In this document: in pieces, positions 8,212 through 15,606 of the stretch
Position numbering within the stretch: position 1 is the first letter of the stretch
Layout of the letters: the number at the start of each line of letters is the position of its first letter
Source of the DNA: Streptomyces nanshensis
GTDB taxonomy: Bacteria > Actinomycetota > Actinomycetes > Streptomycetales > Streptomycetaceae
Assembly (NCBI RefSeq): GCF_001751255.1
Contig: NZ_LJGW01000377.1
Span: 33,054-97,053, forward strand
Length of the DNA: 64,000 nt
Direction: 5' to 3'
Position numbers and translations under genes: made by a program
The notes under the pieces: generated by a model
Told to the model about the DNA's origin: nothing
Seen by the model: the letters and a program-made list of their open reading frames with translations, nothing else
Database searches by the model: none

Positions 8212-9552
8212 ATGCCGCCCACGGGCCACACTGCCACGCCCCCGCCGGCCGCCGGCGGGCTGACAGCGACGGAGCACCGGCTGGCCAACGGCCTGCGCGT
8301 GGTGCTCTCCGAGGACCATCTCACCCCCGTCGCGGCGGTCTGTCTCTGGTACGACGTCGGCTCCCGCCACGAGGTCGCGGGCCGCACCGGACTCGCCCAT
8401 CTCTTCGAGCACTTGATGTTCCAGGGCTCCGCACAGGTGCGGGGCAACGGCCATAACGAACTCGTGCAGGGCGCGGGCGGCTCGTGCAACGGCTCCACCA
8501 GCTTCGAGCGCACGAACTACTACGAGACCATGCCCGCCCACGAGTTGGAGCTCGCGCTCTGGCTGGAGGCCGACCGCATGGGCTCGCTGCTGACGGCCCT
8601 GGACGAGAAGTCCATGGAGAACCAGCGCGACGTGGTCAAGAACGAGCGCCGCCAGCGCTACGACAACGTGCCCTACGGCGCCTGGCTCGAGAAGATGACG
8701 GCCATGGCCTACCCCGACGGCCACCCGTACCACCACACGCCCATCGGCTCGATGGCCGACCTCGACGCGACGTCCCTGGAGGACGCCCGGGAGTTCTTCC
8801 GTACGTACTACGCGCCCAACAACGCCGTGCTGAGCGTCGTCGGGGACATCGACCCGGAGCAGACGCTCGCCTGGATCGAGAAGTACTTCGGCTCCATACC
8901 GGGACACCAGGACAAGCGGCCGCCGCGCGACGGCACCCTGCCGGAGGTCACCGGTGCCGAACAGCGCCAAATCGTCGAGGAGCAGGTGCCCTCGCGTGCG
9001 GTGATGGCCGCCTACCGGCTGCCGCACGACGGCACCCGCGAGTGCGACGCCGCGAACCTGGCGCTGACCATACTCGGCGGCAGCGAGTCCTCCCGCCTCA
9101 ACAAACGCCTCGTACGGCGCGACCGCCTCGCCGTCGACGCCAACTGCGGACTATTGCGCCTCGCGGGTGCGCCGTCGCTGGGCTGGCAGACCGTCATAGC
9201 ATCCGGCGGCGTCGAGGTCGCCGACATCGAGGCGGCGATGGACGACGAGCTGCGGCGCTTCGCCGAGGAGGGCCCCTCACCGGAGGAGATGGAGCGCGCA
9301 CAAGCCAAGCTGGAACGCGAGTGGCTCGACCGGCTGGCCACCGCCGGCGGCCGCGCCGACGAACTCTGCCGCTACGCCGTGCTGTTCGGCGACCCACAAC
9401 TCGCGCTGAGCGCGGTGCAGCGCCTCCTGGACGTCACCGCCGACGAGGTGCGCGCGGTGGCCGCCGCGCGGCTGCGCCCCGACAACCGTGCCGTGCTCGT
9501 CTACGAACCCACCGAACCGGCCGCCACCGAGAACCAGGAGACCGGCCAGTGA
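8212..9552 (+). CDS. M16-family zinc metallopeptidase, catalytic subunit
   Basis: 446 aa. The inverted zinc motif HxxEH is present as HLFEH near residue 62, and the third ligand is the Glu in VVKNERRQRY about 75 residues later. The N-terminal strand block NGLRVVLSEDHLTPVAAVCLWY and the Peptidase_M16_C half (REFFRTYYAPNNAVLSVVGDID) are both present. The stop overlaps the GTG of the next gene, which encodes a partner lacking HxxEH. M16B pairs of this kind form heterodimers that degrade oligopeptides inside a closed chamber. No signal peptide is seen, so it acts in the cytoplasm. Confidence 0.93.
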   Translation: MPPTGHTATPPPAAGGLTATEHRLANGLRVVLSEDHLTPVAAVCLWYDVGSRHEVAGRTGLAHLFEHLMFQGSAQVRGNGHNELVQGAGGSCNGSTSFERTNYYETMPAHELELALWLEADRMGSLLTALDEKSMENQRDVVKNERRQRYDNVPYGAWLEKMTAMAYPDGHPYHHTPIGSMADLDATSLEDAREFFRTYYAPNNAVLSVVGDIDPEQTLAWIEKYFGSIPGHQDKRPPRDGTLPEVTGAEQRQIVEEQVPSRAVMAAYRLPHDGTRECDAANLALTILGGSESSRLNKRLVRRDRLAVDANCGLLRLAGAPSLGWQTVIASGGVEVADIEAAMDDELRRFAEEGPSPEEMERAQAKLEREWLDRLATAGGRADELCRYAVLFGDPQLALSAVQRLLDVTADEVRAVAAARLRPDNRAVLVYEPTEPAATENQETGQ

Positions 9553-10964
9553 GCACGAACCACCAGGACGCAATACACGGCAAGCAGATGGAGTTCCACC
9601 CGCAGCCGCGCGGCGGTCAGCCGAAGCCGTGGGCCTTCCCCGCGCCGGAGCGCGGCGTGCTCGGCAACGACCTCACGGTGCTGCGGTGCCACCGTCCCGG
9701 CCAGCAGATCGTCGCCGTCGAAGTCACGCTCCAGGCACCGCTGGACGCCGAGCCGGCGGGCCTCGACGGCGTCGCGACGATCATGGCGCGCGCGTTCTCG
9801 GAGGGCACCGACAAGCTCGGCGCCGAGGCGTTCGCCGACGAGTTGGAGAGCTGCGGCGCCTCCCTCGACGCGTACGCGGACCACGCGGCCGTACGCGTCT
9901 CGCTGGAGGTGCCCGCCTCCCGGCTGCGCAAGGCCCTCGGCCTGCTCGCCGACGCGCTGCGCGCCCCCGCGTTCCCCGAGAGCGAGGTCGAACGCCTCGT
10001 CGGCAACCGCCTGGACGAGATCCCGCACGAGCTCGCCAACCCGACCCGGCGCGCGGCCAAGGAGCTCGCGAAGGAGCTGTATCCGGCCTCCGCGCGCATG
10101 TCCCAGCCGCGTCAGGGCACCGAGGAGACGGTCGCCCGTATCGACGCGGCCGCGGTGCGCGCCTTCTACGACGCGCACGTACGGCCCGCGACGGCCACCG
10201 CCGTCGTCGTCGGCGACCTCGACAGCGTCGACATCGACCTCAACGCCGCACTGGAGGAGACACTCGGCACCTGGACCGGCACGGCCACCCAGCCACTCAC
10301 AACAGCCCCGATCACGGCCGACGACAGCGCCCGGATCGTCATCGTCGACCGTCCCGGCGCGGTGCAGACGCAGCTGCTGATCGGGCGCATCGGGCCCGAC
10401 AGGCACGACCGCGTCTGGCCCGCCCAAGTCCTCGGCACCCACTGCCTGGGCGGCACCCTCACCTCGCGCCTCGACCGCGTGCTGCGCGAGGAGAAGGGCT
10501 ACACCTACGGGGTGCGCACCTCCAGTCGGATCCTGCGCTCCACCGCCGAGGGCACGGGCGCCGCCCTGCTCGCCATCGCCGGCTCCGTCGCCACCGACGT
10601 CACCGGTCCCGCCCTCGCCGACCTGTGGAACGTGCTGCGCACCCTGGCCGCCGAGGGCCTCACGGACGACGAACGCGACGTCGCCGTGCAGAACCTGGTG
10701 GGCGTCGCACCGCTGAAGTACCAGACGGCCGCCGCCGTGGCCGACACCCTCGCCGACCAGGTCGAGCAGCAACTCCCGGACGACTACCAGGCGAACGTCT
10801 ACGCGGAGCTGGCCCGTACGGGCACGGTCGAGGCGACGGCCGCGGTCGTGAACGCCTTCCCTCCCGACCGGCTGGTCACGGTGCTCGTCGGCGACGCGTC
10901 CCAGATCGCCGACCCCGTACGGGAGTTGGAGATCGGCGAGGTCAAGGTCGTGACCGGCGACTGA
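9549..10964 (+). CDS. M16-family peptidase, non-catalytic partner subunit
   Basis: 471 aa from GTG at 9549, which overlaps the upstream stop (GTGA). A longer open frame runs back to 8484 but is the shadow of the first M16 gene. The M16 fold is clear (GLDGVATIMARAFSEGTDKL, AFYDAHVRPATATAVVVGDLD), but the HxxEH zinc motif is absent. The substrate-binding R/Y motif is kept in EEKGYTYGVRTSSR. This division of labour, one subunit with zinc and one with the R/Y motif, is known for bacterial M16B heterodimers. Confidence 0.92.
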   Translation: MSTNHQDAIHGKQMEFHPQPRGGQPKPWAFPAPERGVLGNDLTVLRCHRPGQQIVAVEVTLQAPLDAEPAGLDGVATIMARAFSEGTDKLGAEAFADELESCGASLDAYADHAAVRVSLEVPASRLRKALGLLADALRAPAFPESEVERLVGNRLDEIPHELANPTRRAAKELAKELYPASARMSQPRQGTEETVARIDAAAVRAFYDAHVRPATATAVVVGDLDSVDIDLNAALEETLGTWTGTATQPLTTAPITADDSARIVIVDRPGAVQTQLLIGRIGPDRHDRVWPAQVLGTHCLGGTLTSRLDRVLREEKGYTYGVRTSSRILRSTAEGTGAALLAIAGSVATDVTGPALADLWNVLRTLAAEGLTDDERDVAVQNLVGVAPLKYQTAAAVADTLADQVEQQLPDDYQANVYAELARTGTVEATAAVVNAFPPDRLVTVLVGDASQIADPVRELEIGEVKVVTGD

Positions 10965-11149
10965 GAGGGGGCGGCGCTCGCGATTCCAGAGTCCTGGAGG
11001 GTGCGGGTGCTCTCCCGACGGCACCGCAGGAACGCCGTACGCCTGCGGACCTGCCGCGACGTGAGCAAACGAACAGTCCGACAGGTCCTGGTGATCTGCG
11101 GGAACAGATTGAGGCGGAACATGCAGACGGATCTTCAACGGGGGAAGCA

Positions 11150-11626
11150 GTGACGGACACCGACATCACCTCTCGGCTTGCCGAGCTCGGCATCACGCTG
11201 CCCGACGTCGCCACCCCCGCGGGCGCGTACGTGCCCGCCGTGCGCAGCGGGCGGAACGTCTACACCGCTGGCCAGGTCCCCTTCGTCGACGGCAAGTTGC
11301 CGCTCACCGGCAAGGTGGGAACAGACGTCACTCCGGAGGACGCCAAGGATCTGGCTCGCGTGTGCGCGCTGAACGCCCTGGCGGCCGTCGACTCGGTCGC
11401 CGGCCTCGAACGCGTCGTGCGCGTCGTGAAGGTCACCGGATTCGTCGCCTCCGCCCCGGACTTCACCGCGCAGAACGTGGTCATCAACGGCGCCAGCGAG
11501 CTGCTGGGCGAGGTCTTCAAGGATGCGGGCGTGCACGCACGCAGCGCTATCGGCGTCGCGGTGCTGCCGCTGGACGCGCCCGTGGAGGTCGAGATCCAGG
11601 TCGAGTTGACCGACGCAACGCAGTGA
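11150..11626 (+). CDS. RidA/YjgF-family protein (reactive enamine/imine deaminase type)
   Basis: 158 aa from GTG at 11150, preceded by a GGGGGAA ribosome-binding site. RidA features are TAGQVPFVDGKLPLTGKVG near residue 40 and IGVAVLPLDAPVEVEIQVEL at the C-terminus. The Arg that binds the carboxylate in RidA is replaced around HARSAIGVAVLPL, as in the longer RidA subfamilies, so the substrate may differ from 2-aminoacrylate. It lies 185 bases after the M16 pair and 56 bases before the PhzF-like gene, probably one metabolic cluster. Confidence 0.88.
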   Translation: MTDTDITSRLAELGITLPDVATPAGAYVPAVRSGRNVYTAGQVPFVDGKLPLTGKVGTDVTPEDAKDLARVCALNALAAVDSVAGLERVVRVVKVTGFVASAPDFTAQNVVINGASELLGEVFKDAGVHARSAIGVAVLPLDAPVEVEIQVELTDATQ

Positions 11627-11682
11627 GCCGGAGCGGTATCTCGCGCTCGCCGGCACGTTCACATCGACCTGAGGACTCTCGA

Positions 11683-12525
11683 ATGGCCATTCTGCGGTAC
11701 AAGGCATTCAGCACCACCCCGGAGGGAGGCAACCCCGCCGGGGTCGTACTCGACGCCTCGGACCTCGACGACAAGGACATGCAACAGATCGCCAAGGAGG
11801 TCGGCTTCTCGGAGACGGCGTTCCTCATCGACAACGGCGCCAGGGGCCTCGCGGTGTGCTACTTCAGCCCACAGAAGGAAGTCGACTTCTGCGGCCACGC
11901 GACGATCGCCGCCGCCTGCGCCTACGCCGACGCGCACGAGCACGGCACCTTGACCTTCCAGACGAAGACCGAGGGGCCCGTCACGGTCACCACACAGAAG
12001 GGCCCCGGCGGCATCGCCTCGGCGACGTTCGTCAGCCCGCCCCCGTCAACTGACCCGCTCGCCCCGGCAGATCTTGCCGCTCTCTGCGGGGCATTGCGGT
12101 GGCGAGTGCATGACCTCGATCCTGCGCTGCTGCCGCCTTGTGTGGCCTATGCCGGAGCACGACATCCGATCATCGCGGCCGGCACCCGCGAGCGGCTGGC
12201 CGACTTGGACTACGACTTCGATGCGCTTGCCGACCTGTGCGAGCGCAAGCAGTGGGACACCATCTGCCTGGTGTGGCGCGAAACGCCCCTGCAATTCCAC
12301 GCCCGGAACCCGTTCCCCGCAGGAGGGGTCCGCGAAGATCCGGCGACCGGAGCAGCCGCAGCGGCGCTCGCCGGATACCTCGCGGGACGGGAACTCGTCC
12401 CCGTCCCCGCGGACATCACCGTGCTCCAGGGACACGACATGGGCAGCCCAAGCACCATCACCGCACACATCTCCCGCAACTTCACCGACGGGATCGCCGT
12501 CACCGGAGCAGCCGTGCCGATGTGA
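11683..12525 (+). CDS. PhzF-family isomerase/epimerase-like protein
   Basis: 280 aa. The catalytic Glu is in GFSETAFLI (residue about 45), the conserved DFCGHAT is in the first domain and REDPATGAAAAALAGYL in the second. This is the two-lobed diaminopimelate-epimerase-like fold of PhzF. The length is normal. The family includes phenazine biosynthesis isomerase, but most members have unknown roles, and no other phenazine gene is in the window. It follows the RidA gene with a 56-base gap. Confidence 0.9.
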   Translation: MAILRYKAFSTTPEGGNPAGVVLDASDLDDKDMQQIAKEVGFSETAFLIDNGARGLAVCYFSPQKEVDFCGHATIAAACAYADAHEHGTLTFQTKTEGPVTVTTQKGPGGIASATFVSPPPSTDPLAPADLAALCGALRWRVHDLDPALLPPCVAYAGARHPIIAAGTRERLADLDYDFDALADLCERKQWDTICLVWRETPLQFHARNPFPAGGVREDPATGAAAAALAGYLAGRELVPVPADITVLQGHDMGSPSTITAHISRNFTDGIAVTGAAVPM

Positions 12526-12654
12526 CGCCGCCTCGCCACCAACTCCTAGTGGCCGCCCTAGCGGGCTGCCGCGAGGGTATGCGCGAAGCACCGGGAGGGA
12601 CGAGCGGCCAGGCCCCGTACGGCTAGACGTGCATTTCCGCCGGCTGCGGATCGC

Positions 12655-13764
12655 CTACGGTGCAACGTGCCGTTCGCTGAAGTCGAGCATTTCATCGAAC
12701 GTTTTCGGGGCCGTGCGTTCCAGGTTAAAGGAGTGGCCGCCTCCCTGGATTACGGAGCCTTCGACAGTGGCGTGGGCTCCGAAAAAGCTCTGCTGGGATC
12801 GCGCAAGAGCCTTGCTCGACGAGCAGTCTTGCGAGGTTGGCGGTCCGCAGAAGAGCGGATCCTCACTTCCGTTGATTGTGAGCACCGGTACGTTGATCCT
12901 CGCAGCGTTGCTGGTGATCGAATACGGGAGGCCGGTGGAGATCTCCACGAGCGACGACGCCTGCCTGAACTCGTAGTCGTGATCGACGACATCGGCCTCG
13001 GCATTGGCCTGGTTGAAGAACATCTTGTGATTGCTGCGTGAGAGCGTGACGTAGCCAGGGTCAAGGCCTGCACTGGCAAATTTCGGGTCGAGGATGGCAG
13101 GCTTCAATCCGGCCGCGATCACACCGGCAGCAGGGACGTTGATGTCGCGGCCGGCGCCGGTGGCGATCACAGCGTTGACGTCCTGGTACTGCCCGGCTTC
13201 CAAGTAGCTGGTCATGGAGCCGAAGCTGTGCCCCACGAGGACGATTTTCTCGTAGGTGGTGCCGAACTTGCCAGCACGTGCAGCTTGGATGACCTGGTGT
13301 ACAGCGTCGGCGTTGGCCTGGTAGGTCACCGCGGCGGAGGGAGGATGGGTGGACTGCCCGGAACCAAGCCGGTCTATGGCCAATGTCGCGTATCCGCGCT
13401 GGTTGGCCGCACGTGCGTAGGAGTAGGTGGCTGGCTTGTGCGGGAACTGCCAGTAATGGCGGTCGTAGGTATATCCGTGCAGCAGCAGTTGAAGAACCTT
13501 GGCATCTCTGGGAGCGCACAGAGTTCCACGGATCGTCCCCCGTCCGAAATCCCCTGTGACCGGCGTGGCCGTTTCGGAGCACCGGATGTCGGCAGAGTTT
13601 TCGGCGGGGTGAGAGTCGGCGTTCGCGCCAGGGGCGCCAACGCCGAAGGCCAGCACTGCGATTGCCCCTCCTGCGAGGCTTGCCGTGGGCCGGAGCGTTT
13701 TCCTTCGGTTCCGTTTCGCCCGATTCGGCGTTCTCTGGCTGGCGGCCCGCCGGGTAATGCGCAT
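12655..13764 (-). CDS. secreted alpha/beta hydrolase (lipase/esterase-like)
   Basis: 369 aa. The N-terminus is a twin-arginine-like or Sec signal: a long basic region (RRAASQRTPNRAKRNRRK) followed by a hydrophobic Ala/Gly/Leu stretch ending near PGANADS. The mature part has LLLHGY for the oxyanion loop, a nucleophile elbow VGHSFGSM, an acid in INGSEDPLF and a His in GGGHSFNL, so the triad is complete. The start ATG at 13764 is preceded by GAGGAGTC. It is likely an exported esterase or lipase. Confidence 0.88.
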   Translation of the reverse strand: MRITRRAASQRTPNRAKRNRRKTLRPTASLAGGAIAVLAFGVGAPGANADSHPAENSADIRCSETATPVTGDFGRGTIRGTLCAPRDAKVLQLLLHGYTYDRHYWQFPHKPATYSYARAANQRGYATLAIDRLGSGQSTHPPSAAVTYQANADAVHQVIQAARAGKFGTTYEKIVLVGHSFGSMTSYLEAGQYQDVNAVIATGAGRDINVPAAGVIAAGLKPAILDPKFASAGLDPGYVTLSRSNHKMFFNQANAEADVVDHDYEFRQASSLVEISTGLPYSITSNAARINVPVLTINGSEDPLFCGPPTSQDCSSSKALARSQQSFFGAHATVEGSVIQGGGHSFNLERTAPKTFDEMLDFSERHVAP

Positions 13765-14187
13765 GACGACTCCTCACCTGCGCGGAAGGTGCTTTTCGCA
13801 AGGCGAGAAGGTATGAATTTCTACTTGTGGATAGTTTCCGGCGGCGCAGAGGCGTCTTGCTGGCGGGGCTGCCTTCCGGCCGCCCAGAGCGGCACGTCTG
13901 TGCCGCGAGCAGGGCAGTGGGAGGGGCAGCCGCGGGGGTCGGGCTCCCCTGCGGTTCGGACCGACAGCTTCGTCCTCGCTACAAGCAGCGCAGGCAGGAT
14001 CGGCGGCGTGCAGGACCGGTCGTCTCCGAGGAGAGACGGGGACACGCAGGATTCGGTGGAATGTCGGTGCCGAGGTCCGCGCGCTCTTCCGCGTGCGGAA
14101 CGGCGTGACGTGCTGGTGCGGAGCTGAACGTCTGTCCCGGCTGGTCAGGTCTCGGGGCCCGGCTTCGGCGTCACGGGCTGTTCGGCA
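13765..14187. other. intergenic stretch, no gene seen
   Basis: Open frames here (for example 13827-14108) have proline/arginine-rich, non-protein-like translations and no ribosome-binding site. The stretch lies upstream of the secreted hydrolase, whose promoter should be at its left end, and downstream of the minus-strand gene ending at 14188. Confidence 0.4.
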
Positions 14188-15156
14188 TCATGTCCGCGGG
14201 CTGCGGCCTGACGGCGCGGCGCCGCGGTCGGGGGCCTGAGCTTGAGCACGTTGCGCTGGGGAGGGGGGCGGCGGGCAGTGTGGGGCCTGGGCGCTGCCTT
14301 CTTCGTCGCGCCAGTAGGCAATCTGCCAGTGCTCCTCGGCCCACATGCGCAGTGTCGGAGCGTGGCCGCCGTCGAAGACGCTCCAACCGGCGCTGACGGC
14401 CAGAACGTTGGTGCCGGCAGTGATCGGTTCGATCAGCGAGGGGTGCGGGGAGCGCACCGCGACGTGGAAGGCGGAGTCGCCGTGGGGAACGTTCAGGGCG
14501 AGCATCGCGTAAGGGCGTTCTTGTCGGTCGCGGCTGATGCGGGCGACGGTCCCGAAGACGGCCACCGGATGAGTGAGGCCGGCACCTGCACGGCACCGTA
14601 CGTACAGCGCTGCGTAGGAGGCCGGACCAGGGCCGAAACAGAACGCGTCCCAAGGGATCAGCCGTCCGTTGTGGGGGCGTACGGTGAACCGGCTCATGAT
14701 CTCCGGGTCGAAGTCGTGCAGCTGCAGAAACTGGGCGATCGCTGCTGCGCTGCCTACCGCCGGCGGGAGCCACGGCCGTGTGGTGGTCACGGTGTGCCTC
14801 ACCTGGTCCTGCGCATGCGGCTGCTGGTCGTCCGCATACGGCGGGGTGTCGGTGAGTCTCTCGGGCAGGTTCAGGCGCAGGAGGCCACGGGCGGTGACCT
14901 CGGCCAGGCCGTGCGAGCCGCGGGCGATGCGCTCGCTGACGAGCGTCGGGTTGAGGGGGCAGTGCGCGTCATGCTCGGTGCTGGGTGCCAGCCGGAACTG
15001 GGCCTTCACTACCGCCCCCTGGCGATGGTGCTCCTTGACGGCGACCACCGGCGCCTCGCACTTCCAGCAGATGAGCTCGTCGGCGAACTGGTGCGGTGGT
15101 CCGATGTGGCGGCGGAAGACGTCGCGTTGAGTCGTTCTCTCCCGCGCACGGTGCAC
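14188..15156 (-). CDS. protein with N-terminal Cys/His cluster, function unknown
   Basis: 322 aa from GTG at 15156, behind a strong AGGAGGAG site. Near the N-terminus are ELICWKCEAPVVAVKEHH and then FRLAPSTEHDAHCPLN, a Cys/His set that could bind zinc and that recalls the head of CoiA-like competence proteins, though this link is weak. The middle (residues 110-270) is beta-rich and ends in EEHWQIAYWRDEEG. The last 40 residues are low-complexity, Pro/Ala/Gln-rich. No close family is recognised. Confidence 0.65.
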   Translation of the reverse strand: MHRARERTTQRDVFRRHIGPPHQFADELICWKCEAPVVAVKEHHRQGAVVKAQFRLAPSTEHDAHCPLNPTLVSERIARGSHGLAEVTARGLLRLNLPERLTDTPPYADDQQPHAQDQVRHTVTTTRPWLPPAVGSAAAIAQFLQLHDFDPEIMSRFTVRPHNGRLIPWDAFCFGPGPASYAALYVRCRAGAGLTHPVAVFGTVARISRDRQERPYAMLALNVPHGDSAFHVAVRSPHPSLIEPITAGTNVLAVSAGWSVFDGGHAPTLRMWAEEHWQIAYWRDEEGSAQAPHCPPPPSPAQRAQAQAPDRGAAPSGRSPRT

Positions 15157-15606
15157 CGCGCTCCTCCTCTCGCGTTTCGCATGGATACCGCTCGGTGTGA
15201 AGCATCCCTCGGCCTCAGGTGTCCAGTGTGGCCTCGCGCCGGGTCTTGCGGGGCGCGGAGAGGATGAAAGCCATCAGGAGGTCCGCATCCAGCCCCACGA
15301 GTGCTTCTGCGGTCAGGCTGAGGGGGTCGCGGTCAGGAGCATCCTCACCGCCCGGACATCGTTCTCCGCGGCGTCATCGGGCGTCGGGGCTCGGCACTGC
15401 GCGAGGTCCTGCACGAGCGGTGGCCGGCTCCGCGCGGAGGGAGTTCTGACCGGCATCACCTCGTCGCTGCTCCCACCACCACGAGGACGCTCTGCCCGCG
15501 TTGGCTCCGCCGTGTGAAGCCGTGACGATCAAGGTCTCCCGGGAGTGAAACGGCGCCGCTCGACCTTCTCCCGGGGGCGGCGGCTGCCGCCCCCGGGTGT
15601 CCGGTC
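15157..15606. other. intergenic stretch with terminator, no gene seen
   Basis: Apart from the hairpin at 15570-15597, which belongs to the RING gene, no frame has a convincing start and composition. The promoter of the gene starting at 15156 should lie here. Confidence 0.4.
15570..15597 (-). terminator. hairpin downstream of the RING gene
   Basis: Perfect 12-bp inverted repeat CCCGGGGGCGGC / GCCGCCCCCGGG with a 4-base loop, 10 bases beyond the stop of the minus-strand gene. There is no T run, as is usual for Streptomyces. Confidence 0.75.

Noticed and set aside
9501-11138. 545-codon minus-strand open frame over the second M16 gene
   Set aside because: Antisense shadow; the plus-strand product has the conserved M16 fold and R/Y motif.
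11683-12525. Phenazine biosynthesis cluster
   Set aside because: Only a PhzF-family gene is present; no other phz gene is nearby, and PhzF relatives have many roles.
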